Part shown: positions 1 through 7,286 of the stretch, piece after piece
Layout: each line of letters opens with the position of its first letter
How positions within the stretch are numbered: the first letter of the stretch is position 1
Source of the DNA: Deltaproteobacteria bacterium
Lineage (GTDB): Bacteria; Desulfobacterota; Desulfuromonadia; Geobacterales; Pseudopelobacteraceae
Assembly: GCA_016219145.1 (NCBI GenBank)
Contig: JACRCG010000220.1
Coordinates: forward strand, 1 to 15,687
Length of the DNA: 15,687 bases
Direction of reading: 5' to 3'
The notes under the pieces: generated by a model
Told to the model about the DNA's origin: nothing
Databases searched by the model: none
What the model saw: the letters and a program-made list of their open reading frames with translations, nothing else
Translations under genes and position numbers: made by a program

Positions 1-559
1 CAAGATCGCCGAGGCCGGCAAAGGGCTCGTCAAGGAGGAGTAATCGCGGTTTGAGCGACAGGGCGACCGCTATTTCCAGTTTCCTCTTGTCGCCGTATGA
101 AAGCTCTGAAGTCATCAGTCCCGCCTTCTCTTCTATCCCCATTGTCGTCAGCGCCTCTTTACAGGTTTCGACGAGAGATGAGTGGTGGGCATCTGCAAAG
201 AAAAAGCCGCTTTGGGACTCCTGCTTTTCACGAAACCGCACCACTGACAGTATGAGGTTGTCCAGAACGGTAAGGGAGTCAAACACGGAAACGAGTTGAA
301 ATGTCCGCGCCATCCCCAGCATTACCCGCCTGTGGGGAGGAATACCGGTAACATCCTTGCCGTCGTAAAATATGGTGCCGCAGTTGGGGGGAAACATGCC
401 GGTAAGGAGGTTGAAAAAGGTAGTCTTACCGGCGCCGTTGGGTCCTATGATACCGACAGCCTCCCCCTCCTTCATGGAGAAGTCCACGTTGTTCACGGCA
501 ACCAGTTCGTTGAACTTAATCGTGACCCCTTTTGTCTCAATAATGTTACTTTTTTCCAT
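1..559 (-). CDS. livG: LivG-type ABC transporter ATP-binding protein (partial, C-terminus beyond window)
   Basis: This is the cytoplasmic ATPase of a branched-chain-amino-acid-type (HAAT) ABC importer. The start and 186 residues are visible and the C-terminus is cut by the window edge. Walker A (GPNGAGKT) lies at residues 39-46, the Q-loop in ARTFQLVSVF near 84-93, the ABC signature LSYGDKRKLEIA at 153-164 and Walker B LLLLDEP at 173-179. The ATG at 559 is preceded by AGAGGG at good spacing. It follows the substrate-binding protein gene on the same strand with a 57-base gap, so the two are probably co-transcribed, with permease genes expected beyond the edge. Family assignment is firm. The substrate cannot be read from the sequence: amino acids, amides and aromatic acids are all possible in this family. 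Confidence 0.93.
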   Translation of the reverse strand, partial: MEKSNIIETKGVTIKFNELVAVNNVDFSMKEGEAVGIIGPNGAGKTTFFNLLTGMFPPNCGTIFYDGKDVTGIPPHRRVMLGMARTFQLVSVFDSLTVLDNLILSVVRFREKQESQSGFFFADAHHSSLVETCKEALTTMGIEEKAGLMTSELSYGDKRKLEIAVALSLKPRLLLLDEPFAGLGDL

Positions 560-582
560 ACACCCTCTTTCCGCCGGGGCTG

Positions 583-607
583 GGGGCGGGACACCTTACC
601 CCGCCCC
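583..607 (-). other. GC-rich hairpin between substrate-binding protein and ATPase genes
   Basis: Arms 583-590 and 600-607 (GGGGCGGG/CCCGCCCC on either strand) are perfectly complementary around a 9-base loop. The hairpin starts 10 bases past the stop codon of the binding-protein gene, and no T-run follows it. It is therefore better read as a 3' stabiliser or partial attenuator of the binding-protein message than as a full terminator. Such hairpins commonly keep binding protein in excess over the membrane components. The function here is inferred. Confidence 0.5.
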
Positions 608-616
608 TGAACTCAA

Positions 617-1867
617 TCAGTACCCTGATGTGGAGAGCGCCGGCAGATAATCTTCACCCGTATAGGCGCCGATGATCTTTACCAGGTCCCACTTGTCCTT
701 TCTCTCCTTCGCCCCTTTGCCGAGTACAACGTAAGCGCCGTACTTGAAAAGTGGCTGATGATCAGCTCTCCATATTCCCTGCCCTTTCATCGAATCGAAC
801 TTCGGACTGGCCATGAGAGCCTTCGCCATAGCCTTGCCGTCCGTGGACTTTGCAAGTTCCATGGCCCTTACAGCTTCCATGACACCTTCGTAGGCCATTG
901 CAGAATATGGATCGGGAGGGTAATTGTACTCTTTGGTAAATCTTTTCGTGAAAGCATCTGACGCTTTCACAATTGCCGCATCCTGAAAACCCTTCATGTC
1001 GTGGTACCAGGACATCAAGGAATAGACACCTTCGAGAGCCTCTGGCGGTACGCCGCTACCAAAGGAATTAGTCATCCAGTCAAACCATATCTTGCTCTTT
1101 TTCTTGAGACCGGTTTCATAGGTCTGTTTGAGTACATTCACAGCGTCTACACCCCAATGGGCCAGCATCACGATATCCGGTTTCTTCTCTCCGATCTTCG
1201 TCAGATAGGAGGTGTAATCGCTCGTGCCGACCGGTGATTCAACGTACTCCACCTTGATTCCGCGCTTATCGAAGGCAGCCTTGGCTCCCGCCCACTGGTC
1301 ACGGCCAAAGGCGTAGGCCGGGCCGAAGAACACGATGTTCTTATATCCCAGTTTATCTGCAATGTAGGCTGCGCCGGCATATCCGATCGAGTAGGCAGCC
1401 CCGTGAATGGCGAACGTTGTTTCAGCCATTTCGCTCTTTTGAAACATGTTTATGGCAACCACATTCACCGGGAAATAGGCCACAGGTGTCTTTTTCACCT
1501 CTTTGTTCAAAGCCGCTGAAATCGGTGCGAAGGTCTGCCCAACTATGACATCGACCTTGCTCTCTTCCACGAGTTCCCTGAATCTCCGGATTGCAACATC
1601 AGGCTTTGATTCATCATCCTTTACCAAAGCTTCGATGGGAACCTTCTTGTTTCCGAACTTAACTCCGCCAGCCGCGTTAATCTCCTTGATGGCAAGCTTT
1701 GCGCCGTCAAGCTGCAACGGGCCGATTGGAGATGCCGCGCCGGTCAAACCAAACATGAGGCCGATTTTCACCTTGTCAGGAGTCGCTGCCGACGCCTGGC
1801 CGGGTGTAAGAAAACAAGCTATGATCATACAAAAAACTACAAGACCTAAAATTGACTTCCTGTTCAT
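617..1867 (-). CDS. Periplasmic substrate-binding protein of a branched-chain amino acid-type ABC transporter
   Basis: The protein has 416 residues and belongs to the Leu/Ile/Val-binding-like family (Peripla_BP_6). Residues 1-27 form a signal peptide (MNRKS, hydrophobic core, ending PGQASA). The mature part begins VKIGLMFGLTGAASPIG and continues with LDGAKLAIKEINAAGG, both typical of lobe 1. The open frame extends 30 codons upstream. The internal ATG at 1867 is chosen because it has an AAAGGAGG ribosome site and puts the signal peptide at the N-terminus. It captures solute in the periplasm for the LivG-type importer encoded next to it. A GntR/FCD regulator lies immediately upstream on the same strand, suggesting substrate-responsive control. 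The ligand is not determinable; relatives bind amino acids, amides, urea or aromatic acids. Confidence 0.92.
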   Translation of the reverse strand: MNRKSILGLVVFCMIIACFLTPGQASAATPDKVKIGLMFGLTGAASPIGPLQLDGAKLAIKEINAAGGVKFGNKKVPIEALVKDDESKPDVAIRRFRELVEESKVDVIVGQTFAPISAALNKEVKKTPVAYFPVNVVAINMFQKSEMAETTFAIHGAAYSIGYAGAAYIADKLGYKNIVFFGPAYAFGRDQWAGAKAAFDKRGIKVEYVESPVGTSDYTSYLTKIGEKKPDIVMLAHWGVDAVNVLKQTYETGLKKKSKIWFDWMTNSFGSGVPPEALEGVYSLMSWYHDMKGFQDAAIVKASDAFTKRFTKEYNYPPDPYSAMAYEGVMEAVRAMELAKSTDGKAMAKALMASPKFDSMKGQGIWRADHQPLFKYGAYVVLGKGAKERKDKWDLVKIIGAYTGEDYLPALSTSGY

Positions 1868-1970
1868 TGCAAATCCTCCTTTCACAACCGTAAATAACTC
1901 GTTGCTCCGCCAAATGCGGACTCCGGTCCTAGCTGCTCTGCTATTTTCCGTGATCACTTCCGTTAAAGAC

Positions 1971-2669
1971 TTAAGCAGTCAGGCTCTTCTTGCCGTCCCC
2001 GTTCTCCACCTGCACCTCCTCCCATTCGTCGGGATTCATGTTTTGTTTTATCTGCTCGATCATCTCACGATTATGATTCCGGAATGCCGCTTCAGCCTTG
2101 TCCGCATCTCTCTCCTGAAAGGCCGCCAGTATCTCCATATGATCTTCCAGAAGTCTCGAAAGTATGGGGCTGACCTGTAAGGCAATGGGGCGCATCTTGT
2201 TTTTCACGGCTCCCAGTATTTCAAGAAGGGTCCGGTTTCCGCTCAATTCGTAAACAAGTGCATGAAATTCATAATCGAGCCGGGAATAACCCACCAAATC
2301 TTCATTCTCCACCATCTTACGCTGGTCATCTATGAGCTTGGCCATCTTCTTGAGCACCCGCTCATTTACCTTCGGGACGGCATATCTGGCGGCAAGCCCC
2401 TCCAATGCTTCCCTGACGACATAGAGTTCAATTGCCACCTTCGGAGTCAGGGCCGACATAAAAACGCCACGGTTGGGTATGTTCTCAAGGAGCCCCTCCT
2501 GTATGAGCCTATGAACAGCCTCCCATACAGGGGTGCGGCTCGCGCCAACTTCTTTGGCGATCTGCTCAACGTTGATGCGGGCTCCGGGACTGAAACGGTA
2601 ATCCGCTATCATGTCTTTCAGAATGTCATACACCTGGTGACTTAGTCTTTGTTTGTTTACTTTTATCAT
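1971..2669 (-). CDS. GntR-family transcriptional regulator, FadR/VanR (FCD) subfamily
   Basis: A 232-residue DNA-binding repressor or activator. The N-terminal winged helix-turn-helix (about residues 5-70) contains VEQIAKEVGASRTPVWEAVH and a wing at LENIPNRGVFMS. The C-terminal all-helical FCD domain keeps the usual metal-ligand pattern: Asp and His in DYEFHAL, His in LEDHMEIL and His in FRNHNREM. Such domains usually bind a carboxylic acid effector. The ATG at 2669 is preferred over an in-frame TTG at 2705, because that TTG coincides with a plausible -35 box and neither start has a good ribosome site. The gene precedes the binding-protein gene by 103 bases on the same strand, so it probably controls that transporter and itself through the palindromes at 2710-2740. 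Confidence 0.9.
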   Translation of the reverse strand: MIKVNKQRLSHQVYDILKDMIADYRFSPGARINVEQIAKEVGASRTPVWEAVHRLIQEGLLENIPNRGVFMSALTPKVAIELYVVREALEGLAARYAVPKVNERVLKKMAKLIDDQRKMVENEDLVGYSRLDYEFHALVYELSGNRTLLEILGAVKNKMRPIALQVSPILSRLLEDHMEILAAFQERDADKAEAAFRNHNREMIEQIKQNMNPDEWEEVQVENGDGKKSLTA

Positions 2670-2676
2670 GGAAGAA

Positions 2677-2705
2677 GTTTTAGCGACTAACGAATGGAAT
2701 GTCAA
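2677..2705 (-). promoter_or_regulatory. Candidate sigma-70 promoter for the GntR gene, possibly leaderless
   Basis: Minus strand TTGACA (2705-2700), a 17-base spacer, then TAAAAC (2682-2677, four of six to consensus). Transcription would begin near 2670, practically on the ATG at 2669. That fits the lack of a Shine-Dalgarno sequence. The -35 is a perfect match and the -10 is mediocre. Confidence 0.45.
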
Positions 2706-2709
2706 GAGG

Positions 2710-2746
2710 TTTCGTGAAATATATTTCGTATTTCATGAAATATATT
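2710..2746. promoter_or_regulatory. Tandem palindromic operator candidate upstream of the GntR gene
   Basis: Two 16-base direct repeats differing at one position (2710-2725 and 2731-2746). Each starts with a 10-base palindrome, TTTCGTGAAA (2710-2719, near perfect) and TTTCATGAAA (2731-2740, perfect). Their centres are 21 bases apart, two helical turns. They lie just upstream of the candidate -35 box, as expected of sites for a dimeric autoregulator. Binding by the neighbouring GntR protein is inferred. Confidence 0.6.
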
Positions 2747-2804
2747 GGCAGTGGATTAGTATAAAACTTAGGAAAACAGACAGTGAACATTCACCTAAAA
2801 CGCA

Positions 2805-2836
2805 AACGCCCCACCAGAAATTCCTGGTGAGGCGTT
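2805..2836 (-). terminator. Terminator of the aminopeptidase operon
   Basis: The arms are 2805-2817 and 2824-2836, two 6-bp blocks separated by a single mismatch, with a 6-base loop. On the minus strand the stem is followed by a broken T-rich stretch (TTTGCGTTTT). It lies 77 bases past the stop of the Cys-tailed gene and separates that operon from the GntR/transporter group. The 2837-2912 stretch holds only short repeats of AGCTA with no clear function. Confidence 0.65.
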
Positions 2837-2912
2837 GATAAAAATTATTGCCGATTGGCTGGCAGGTAGCAACCAAGTCAGCTAGCCGTAGCTAAGAGCT
2901 AAGTATCGCATC

Positions 2913-3317
2913 CTAACATCCACAGCCGCAATTATGGCAGACTTTTCTGAATTCACTGGAAGGTGCGACAGTCTCCGGGGCAAACGCAACCCGCCTGACA
3001 GCGGTTCTGATATCCTCCATAATATCCAGGTGTTCACTCTTGCCGATGATATGCCCGATGCACTGGTTGGAGTGACCATCATCCGGAGAAGAAATTTTTA
3101 CAACATTCAAAAGGTCGGCATAACTGTTTATCTTGATTACCGCATCCCGGTTGCGCAGCAGAGTAAGAGTGATGCCCAGCTTTTTCATCTCTCTGGTCAG
3201 GGTTGTACAGAAATCATGAAAAATTTCACCGTCAAAATCAAAGAACCACTCTCTCCGGCAATGTTCCTGATCGAAAACAGTCATGCTAATCTGCTTCATT
3301 TTTCTGCACGCCATCAT
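2913..3317 (-). CDS. Hypothetical protein with C-terminal Cys-rich tail (CHNCGCGC)
   Basis: I do not recognise this family. From the ATG at 3317 it has 134 residues. Other in-frame ATGs at 3314, 3299 and 3284 are possible, and none has a strong ribosome site. The open frame continues further upstream, but there it overlaps the previous gene in a different frame, so a start after 3334 is preferred. The body looks like a soluble alpha/beta domain (REWFFDFDGEIFHDFC, then LTREMKKLGITLTLL and a basic strand). The last eight residues carry four cysteines and a histidine as C-H-x-C-x-C-x-C, resembling a metal- or Fe-S-binding tail. No signal peptide or membrane segment is seen. It lies 16 bases behind the gene at 3334-3837, within the aminopeptidase operon. 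Confidence 0.65.
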   Translation of the reverse strand: MMACRKMKQISMTVFDQEHCRREWFFDFDGEIFHDFCTTLTREMKKLGITLTLLRNRDAVIKINSYADLLNVVKISSPDDGHSNQCIGHIIGKSEHLDIMEDIRTAVRRVAFAPETVAPSSEFRKVCHNCGCGC

Positions 3318-3333
3318 TTGTCTCTGCTCAATT

Positions 3334-3837
3334 TCATGGTTTTGCCGGACATATTGCGTCCCAGGCCACAAATCCGTCTCCGCTGATATTAAGGAAGTTC
3401 TCGATCCGCCCCTTGTAGAAGTCGGTTTGGCCGGTTTCCTCAAGCAGATAGGCCAATTCATCGGCCGAAACAAGATGGAGACGATGCAGAAAGCGGTACA
3501 GTTCTGCGATGGCCGTTAAATGCCGCTCCAGGATCTCCATTTCCGGATCAAGGGTATGGGTTATAAACCAGGAGGCGGCAAATTTCCTGACTATGCCCGG
3601 CTGCGGGCGGACCAGATTCTGGCAGGCAAAGTCCAGCAGATAGTCACGGACATACAGATCAGCAGCAAAAGCCAGCTCTGAAGCCCGCTCGGCCGGAAGC
3701 CCCTGCTGCTGCAGGTACAGGTAGAAATGCCTGAGAACCTGCTGGCAGCGCTGGTCCACCAGCAACTCTTCTTCAAGGTTGGCAAATTCAAAATCATCAT
3801 GCTCAAAGACAATTTCAGGATGGTGCGATTGCGGCAT
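3334..3837 (-). CDS. Hypothetical all-helical protein in aminopeptidase operon
   Basis: A 167-residue protein that I do not recognise. Its ATG is preceded by a strong GAGGGGGG ribosome site. The N-terminus is acidic (EIVFEHDDFEFANLEEELL), followed by predicted amphipathic helices rich in Leu, Tyr and Phe, for example RHFYLYLQQQGLP and HLTAIAELYRFLHRLHLV. There is no signal peptide, transmembrane segment or obvious catalytic motif. It starts 12 bases after the M29 aminopeptidase stop and ends 16 bases before the Cys-tailed gene, so the three are very likely translated from one message. The helical make-up suggests an adaptor or a partner of the Cys-tailed protein, but that is speculation. Confidence 0.72.
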   Translation of the reverse strand: MPQSHHPEIVFEHDDFEFANLEEELLVDQRCQQVLRHFYLYLQQQGLPAERASELAFAADLYVRDYLLDFACQNLVRPQPGIVRKFAASWFITHTLDPEMEILERHLTAIAELYRFLHRLHLVSADELAYLLEETGQTDFYKGRIENFLNISGDGFVAWDAICPAKP

Positions 3838-3849
3838 TATTGCCCCCCC

Positions 3850-4950
3850 TCAGGCCGGATTCAGATCAAGAAGATCTTTATGGACAAAGCGCCCCTTCTT
3901 CTGGATCAGGACGTCATCGAAGCGGATTTCCCCGTCAGCCAGGATTCGCACCAGATCCCAATGCACCGCCGAACGATTGCCGTTGTCACACTCGTCATAC
4001 GCCTGACCGGGTGTAAAGTGGATTGAACCGAAGATTTTTTCGTCAAATAGGATATTGCGCATCGGCTGCCTGATGCCCGGATTGACCCCGATGGCGAATT
4101 CGCCTACATAGCGGGCCCCTTCGTCGGTATCCAGAATCTTGTTGAGCGCTGCGCTCATCCCGGCATCGGCGGATGCCTTCACAATCTTTCCGTTCACAAA
4201 TTCAAAGCGGACGCCGTTGTATTCTTTCCCCTGATAGATACTGGGGCAGTTATAGGCGATATGCCCCTGGACGGAATCCCTGACCGGGGCTGTGAAGACC
4301 TCGCCGTCCGGCATGTTGTAGCGCCCGTCGCACTTGATGCCGGGCAGCCCCTCGATACTGAAACGAAGATCGGTGTCCGGCGCAAGGATCTGTACCTGAG
4401 AGGTCTTGTCCATCAGCTTTTTGAGCTTGTCCTGTTTTCTGGATTCCGCCTTCCAGTCGATGCAGCAGGCCGAGAAGAGATAATCCTCGTATTCGTCAAG
4501 GCTCATTCTGGCTTCCTGAGCCGAAGCATGGGTCGGATAGCGGGTCACGCACCAGCGGGTATGCTTGACGCGCTGGTCGATCAGCGGCTTGGTGACCTTC
4601 TGATAGGCCACCATGGCCTCCTGACGGGCGTTGGCCATCACCATCGAATTATTCCCGGCGGAGATGCCGATATACACCGTCAGAGTTTTATAGAAGTCCA
4701 GTTTGTGCTGGGGAAAGTGGTCCAACTGCTGTTTGTTGGCCAGATTGTAGAAGTTGCGGTCGATCTCCGGTACGGAGAAGGTGTACTCGACATATTTTGC
4801 TCCGCGTTTCAGGCAGAGGGCATACAGCTCTTTGACCAGCGGCATGGCTTCAAGACCGGCGGCATTGATCAGCACCACATCACCTTTTTTGACCCTGGTC
4901 GAGTAATCGACAAGAATCTCGGCAAACTGTTTTATTCTGGGATCGTTCAT
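3850..4950 (-). CDS. M29-family metallo-aminopeptidase (aminopeptidase T/AmpS-like)
   Basis: A 366-residue cytoplasmic aminopeptidase that removes N-terminal residues from peptides using a two-metal centre. The family's ligand pattern is visible: Glu217 in NMPDGEVFTAP, Glu284 in VGEFAIGVN, His311 in GSIHF, and His330 with Asp332 in SAVHWDLV. The length is slightly below the roughly 400 residues typical of thermophile AmpT-like enzymes. The ATG at 4950 has an AAGGAACC ribosome site. It lies 65 bases downstream of a site-2 protease gene and leads into two small unknown genes, so it may share the upstream promoter. Family assignment is firm; the physiological peptides are unknown. Confidence 0.92.
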   Translation of the reverse strand: MNDPRIKQFAEILVDYSTRVKKGDVVLINAAGLEAMPLVKELYALCLKRGAKYVEYTFSVPEIDRNFYNLANKQQLDHFPQHKLDFYKTLTVYIGISAGNNSMVMANARQEAMVAYQKVTKPLIDQRVKHTRWCVTRYPTHASAQEARMSLDEYEDYLFSACCIDWKAESRKQDKLKKLMDKTSQVQILAPDTDLRFSIEGLPGIKCDGRYNMPDGEVFTAPVRDSVQGHIAYNCPSIYQGKEYNGVRFEFVNGKIVKASADAGMSAALNKILDTDEGARYVGEFAIGVNPGIRQPMRNILFDEKIFGSIHFTPGQAYDECDNGNRSAVHWDLVRILADGEIRFDDVLIQKKGRFVHKDLLDLNPA

Positions 4951-4979
4951 TTCGGTTCCTTTTTGCGTTTATAAAAGCT

Positions 4980-5001
4980 GGGCGATCACAAGGATACGCC
5001 C
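4980..5001. repeat. Bulged hairpin in protease/aminopeptidase gap, possibly a dispersed element
   Basis: GGGCG-ATC (4980-4987) pairs with GAT-CGCCC (4993-4995 and 4997-5001) around the loop ACAAG, with A4996 bulged, giving an 8-bp stem. No T-run follows on either strand. From memory, similar GGGGCG...CGCCC hairpins are dispersed between genes in many bacterial genomes, so this may be a degenerate copy. It may also reduce read-through between the two genes. Confidence 0.4.
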
Positions 5002-5015
5002 CTACGATCATGCGC

Positions 5016-5696
5016 TTACCTCATCATCCATCTGGTGACGCCCAGCACCAGACCGCTCTGCGGACCGGCCAGCAGATGCACGCCAACCTTCAGCAGCGGT
5101 GAGATCACATAAGAGAAGATATTGGTGAAGAACACCAGCAGGATGATGATGATCATGCCGTACGGTTCCATGCGAGCCAGGGCGGAAGCCTGGCGATACG
5201 GCAGCAGACCTACCAGCACCCTGCCGCCGTCCAGCGGCGGCATCGGGATCATGTTGAAGATTGCCAAGAGCAGGTTGATATAAACCGAAAATGCCAGCAT
5301 CATCACGACCGGCTCAATCAGCACCAGCATTGGAGAATTTGATCCGGCAGGGTTTCCGTATGCCATCAGAGCGCGCAGCAGAAAAGCTGAAACTGTCGCC
5401 AGGATCAGGTTGGTAATCGGGCCGGCAGCGGCCACCCGGATCATATCCTGTCTGGGGTTGCGCAGGTTTTCGAAGACCACCGGCACAGGCTTGGCCCAGC
5501 CGATACCAACAATGAAGATCATCAGGGTGCCGAAAATATCGATGTGCTTGAGCGGATTAAGCGTCAGCCGCCCCATCATCTTGGCGGTCGGGTCGCCATA
5601 GCGCCAGGCCACATATCCGTGCGACACCTCATGGCAGACAATTGCCAGCATTCCCGGCACCAGCATTACAGAAAGCTTGAGGAGAAAGTCCTCCAT
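5016..5696 (-). CDS. Site-2 protease family (M50) intramembrane metalloprotease
   Basis: A 226-residue polytopic membrane protein with the core of a site-2 protease. The zinc motif HEVSH is at residues 22-26 in the first membrane segment. GRLTLNPLKHIDIFG follows at about 42-56, GWAKPVPV at about 66-73 and AAGPITN at about 90-96. The third-ligand segment NMIPMPPLDGGR puts Asp156 opposite the zinc site. There is no PDZ or CBS domain, so this is the short bacterial class. It cleaves transmembrane substrates; the target is unknown. The ATG is preceded by AAGGAT. It has its own candidate promoter at 5741-5769 and is followed by the aminopeptidase gene, suggesting the released fragments could be degraded by that enzyme (inference). 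Confidence 0.93.
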   Translation of the reverse strand: MEDFLLKLSVMLVPGMLAIVCHEVSHGYVAWRYGDPTAKMMGRLTLNPLKHIDIFGTLMIFIVGIGWAKPVPVVFENLRNPRQDMIRVAAAGPITNLILATVSAFLLRALMAYGNPAGSNSPMLVLIEPVVMMLAFSVYINLLLAIFNMIPMPPLDGGRVLVGLLPYRQASALARMEPYGMIIIILLVFFTNIFSYVISPLLKVGVHLLAGPQSGLVLGVTRWMMR

Positions 5697-5740
5697 AACT
5701 ATCCTTTTGACTTCAGCATCAGTGAGATAAACCGCCAGAC

Positions 5741-5769
5741 TTTCTACCAGACTGGAACAGTAATGTCAA
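5741..5769 (-). promoter_or_regulatory. Candidate sigma-70 promoter for site-2 protease gene
   Basis: Minus strand TTGACA (5769-5764), a 17-base spacer, then TAGAAA (5746-5741, four of six to consensus). It lies 45 bases upstream of the ATG at 5696 and just beyond the glnA terminator, so it could drive the protease-aminopeptidase operon independently of glnBA. Confidence 0.5.
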
Positions 5770-5789
5770 TTTATGGCGGCTTAAATAAG

Positions 5790-5815
5790 GAAAGGCGGGA
5801 TCGCTCCCGCCTTTC
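5790..5815 (-). terminator. glnA terminator hairpin
   Basis: Perfect 11-bp arms (5790-5800 and 5805-5815, GAAAGGCGGGA/TCCCGCCTTTC) with a 4-base loop, 25 bases past the glnA stop. On the minus strand the stem runs out through CTTTC into CTTATTT. This is a typical intrinsic terminator, although the T-tract is interrupted. Confidence 0.8.
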
Positions 5816-5840
5816 ATGAACTGCTTTGCAAATTATTGGA

Positions 5841-7253
5841 TTAAATATCGTAGTACAGTTCAAACTCAAGCGGAACCGGACGCATGCGAACCGGGTTGAC
5901 TTCGGCTTCCGTCTTGTACTCAATCCACTTCTCAATTACGTCAGGGGTGAATACGTCGCCCTTCAGCAGGAACTCGTGGTCATCCTTGAGAGCCTGCAGA
6001 GCTTCTTCCAGACTGCCTGGTGCGGACGGAATGTCTTTCAGCTCCTCTGGTGACAGACCGTAAATGTCCTTGTCCAGCGGCTGGCCCGGATCAATCTTGT
6101 TCTCGACGCCGTCAAGACCGGCCATCAACATGGCGGCAAAAGCAAGGTAACCGTTGCAGGAAGGGTCTGGCGTACGGTATTCAACGCGTTTGGCCTTCGG
6201 ATTGGTGGACATCATCGGAATACGAAGAGCGGCGGAACGGTTGCGGCTGGAATAAGCCATGTTCACCGGGGCTTCAAAACCGGGCACCAGGCGCTTGTAG
6301 CTGTTGGTAGTCGGGTTGGTAATCGCACAGAGTGCCTTGGCGTGCTTGATGATGCCGCCGATGTACCAGAGAGCCATCTGGGAAAGTCCGCCGTATTTAT
6401 CACCGGCAAACAGGTTCTGGCCGTCTTTCCAGATCGACTGATGACAATGCATGCCGGAACCGTTATCGCCGTAAAGCGGCTTGGGCATGAAGGTTACGGT
6501 CTTGTTGTTGCGATAGGCTACATTCTTGATGACATACTTGAACCACTGCAGCTGATCGGCCATGTCAACCAGCGAGGAGAAGCGCATATCGATTTCGGCC
6601 TGGCCGCCGGTGGCGACTTCGTGGTGCTGGCACTCAACACGGATGCCGACATTCTGAAGCTCCATCACCATTTCGTTGCGCAGGTCGTTCTGGGAGTCAA
6701 CCGGCGAACAGGGGAAGTAACCTTCCTTGTGACGGGGCTTGTATCCCAGGTTGGGGAACTCTTCACGACCGGAGTTCCAGGTGCCCTCTGACGAATCAAC
6801 TGCGTAGAAAGACTGGTTGGCAGTGGATGAGTAGCGAACGTCATCAAAGATGAAGAACTCTGCTTCAGGGCCAAAATAAGCGGTGTCGCCGATGCCGGTT
6901 GACTTGAGGTACATTTCGGCTTTTTTGGCTATGTTACGCGGATCGCGGGTGTAGTCTTCCTTGGTGATCGGATCAAAAATATCACAGATCAGCGACAGAG
7001 TCGGAACAGCGATGAAAGGGTCCATCTTGGCGGTAGAGGGATCAGGAAGCAGGATCATGTCGGAGGCGTGAATCGGCTGCCAGCCGCGAATTGAAGAACC
7101 GTCAAAGCCCTGACCCTCTTCAAAGGTGTCCTCACCAAATTCGGTGATCGGCACTGAAACGTGCTGCCAGGTTCCAACAAAATCCATGAATTTGTAATCT
7201 ACCATCTTCGCGCCGTTTTCAGCGGCAAACTCTACTACTTGCTTCGGGGTCAT
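5841..7253 (-). CDS. glnA: Glutamine synthetase type I (GSI-beta-like)
   Basis: A 470-residue dodecameric cytoplasmic enzyme making glutamine from glutamate, ammonia and ATP. Family hallmarks are GFDGSSI at residues 49-55, GPEAEFF from 128, the ATP-binding NGSGMHCHQS from 264, NPTTNSYKRLVPGFEAPV from 313, and RNRSAALRIP from 337. The adenylylation loop reads DKDIYGLSPEEL, with Tyr398 at the position modified by GlnE in GSI-beta enzymes. Length is exactly that of the family. The ATG has an AAAGGAGC ribosome site. It follows glnB by 33 bases and is followed by a terminator, forming a two-gene operon behind the sigma-54 promoter at 7723-7738. Regulation therefore appears to combine nitrogen-dependent transcription with reversible adenylylation. 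Confidence 0.98.
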   Translation of the reverse strand: MTPKQVVEFAAENGAKMVDYKFMDFVGTWQHVSVPITEFGEDTFEEGQGFDGSSIRGWQPIHASDMILLPDPSTAKMDPFIAVPTLSLICDIFDPITKEDYTRDPRNIAKKAEMYLKSTGIGDTAYFGPEAEFFIFDDVRYSSTANQSFYAVDSSEGTWNSGREEFPNLGYKPRHKEGYFPCSPVDSQNDLRNEMVMELQNVGIRVECQHHEVATGGQAEIDMRFSSLVDMADQLQWFKYVIKNVAYRNNKTVTFMPKPLYGDNGSGMHCHQSIWKDGQNLFAGDKYGGLSQMALWYIGGIIKHAKALCAITNPTTNSYKRLVPGFEAPVNMAYSSRNRSAALRIPMMSTNPKAKRVEYRTPDPSCNGYLAFAAMLMAGLDGVENKIDPGQPLDKDIYGLSPEELKDIPSAPGSLEEALQALKDDHEFLLKGDVFTPDVIEKWIEYKTEAEVNPVRMRPVPLEFELYYDI

Positions 7254-7286
7254 CTCTTGCTCCTTTCGTGGGTGTATAAATAATTA

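Noticed and set aside
1868..1957. 30-codon N-terminal extension of the substrate-binding protein
   Set aside because: It would bury the signal peptide, and the strong ribosome site belongs to the ATG at 1867.
3318..3473. Upstream extension of the Cys-tailed protein to 3473
   Set aside because: It would overlap the preceding gene by 140 bases in another frame, and the extra residues look like a shadow translation.
4261..4974. 237-codon plus-strand ORF opposite the aminopeptidase
   Set aside because: It is antisense to a clear M29 gene, matches no family, and reads as low-information shadow sequence.
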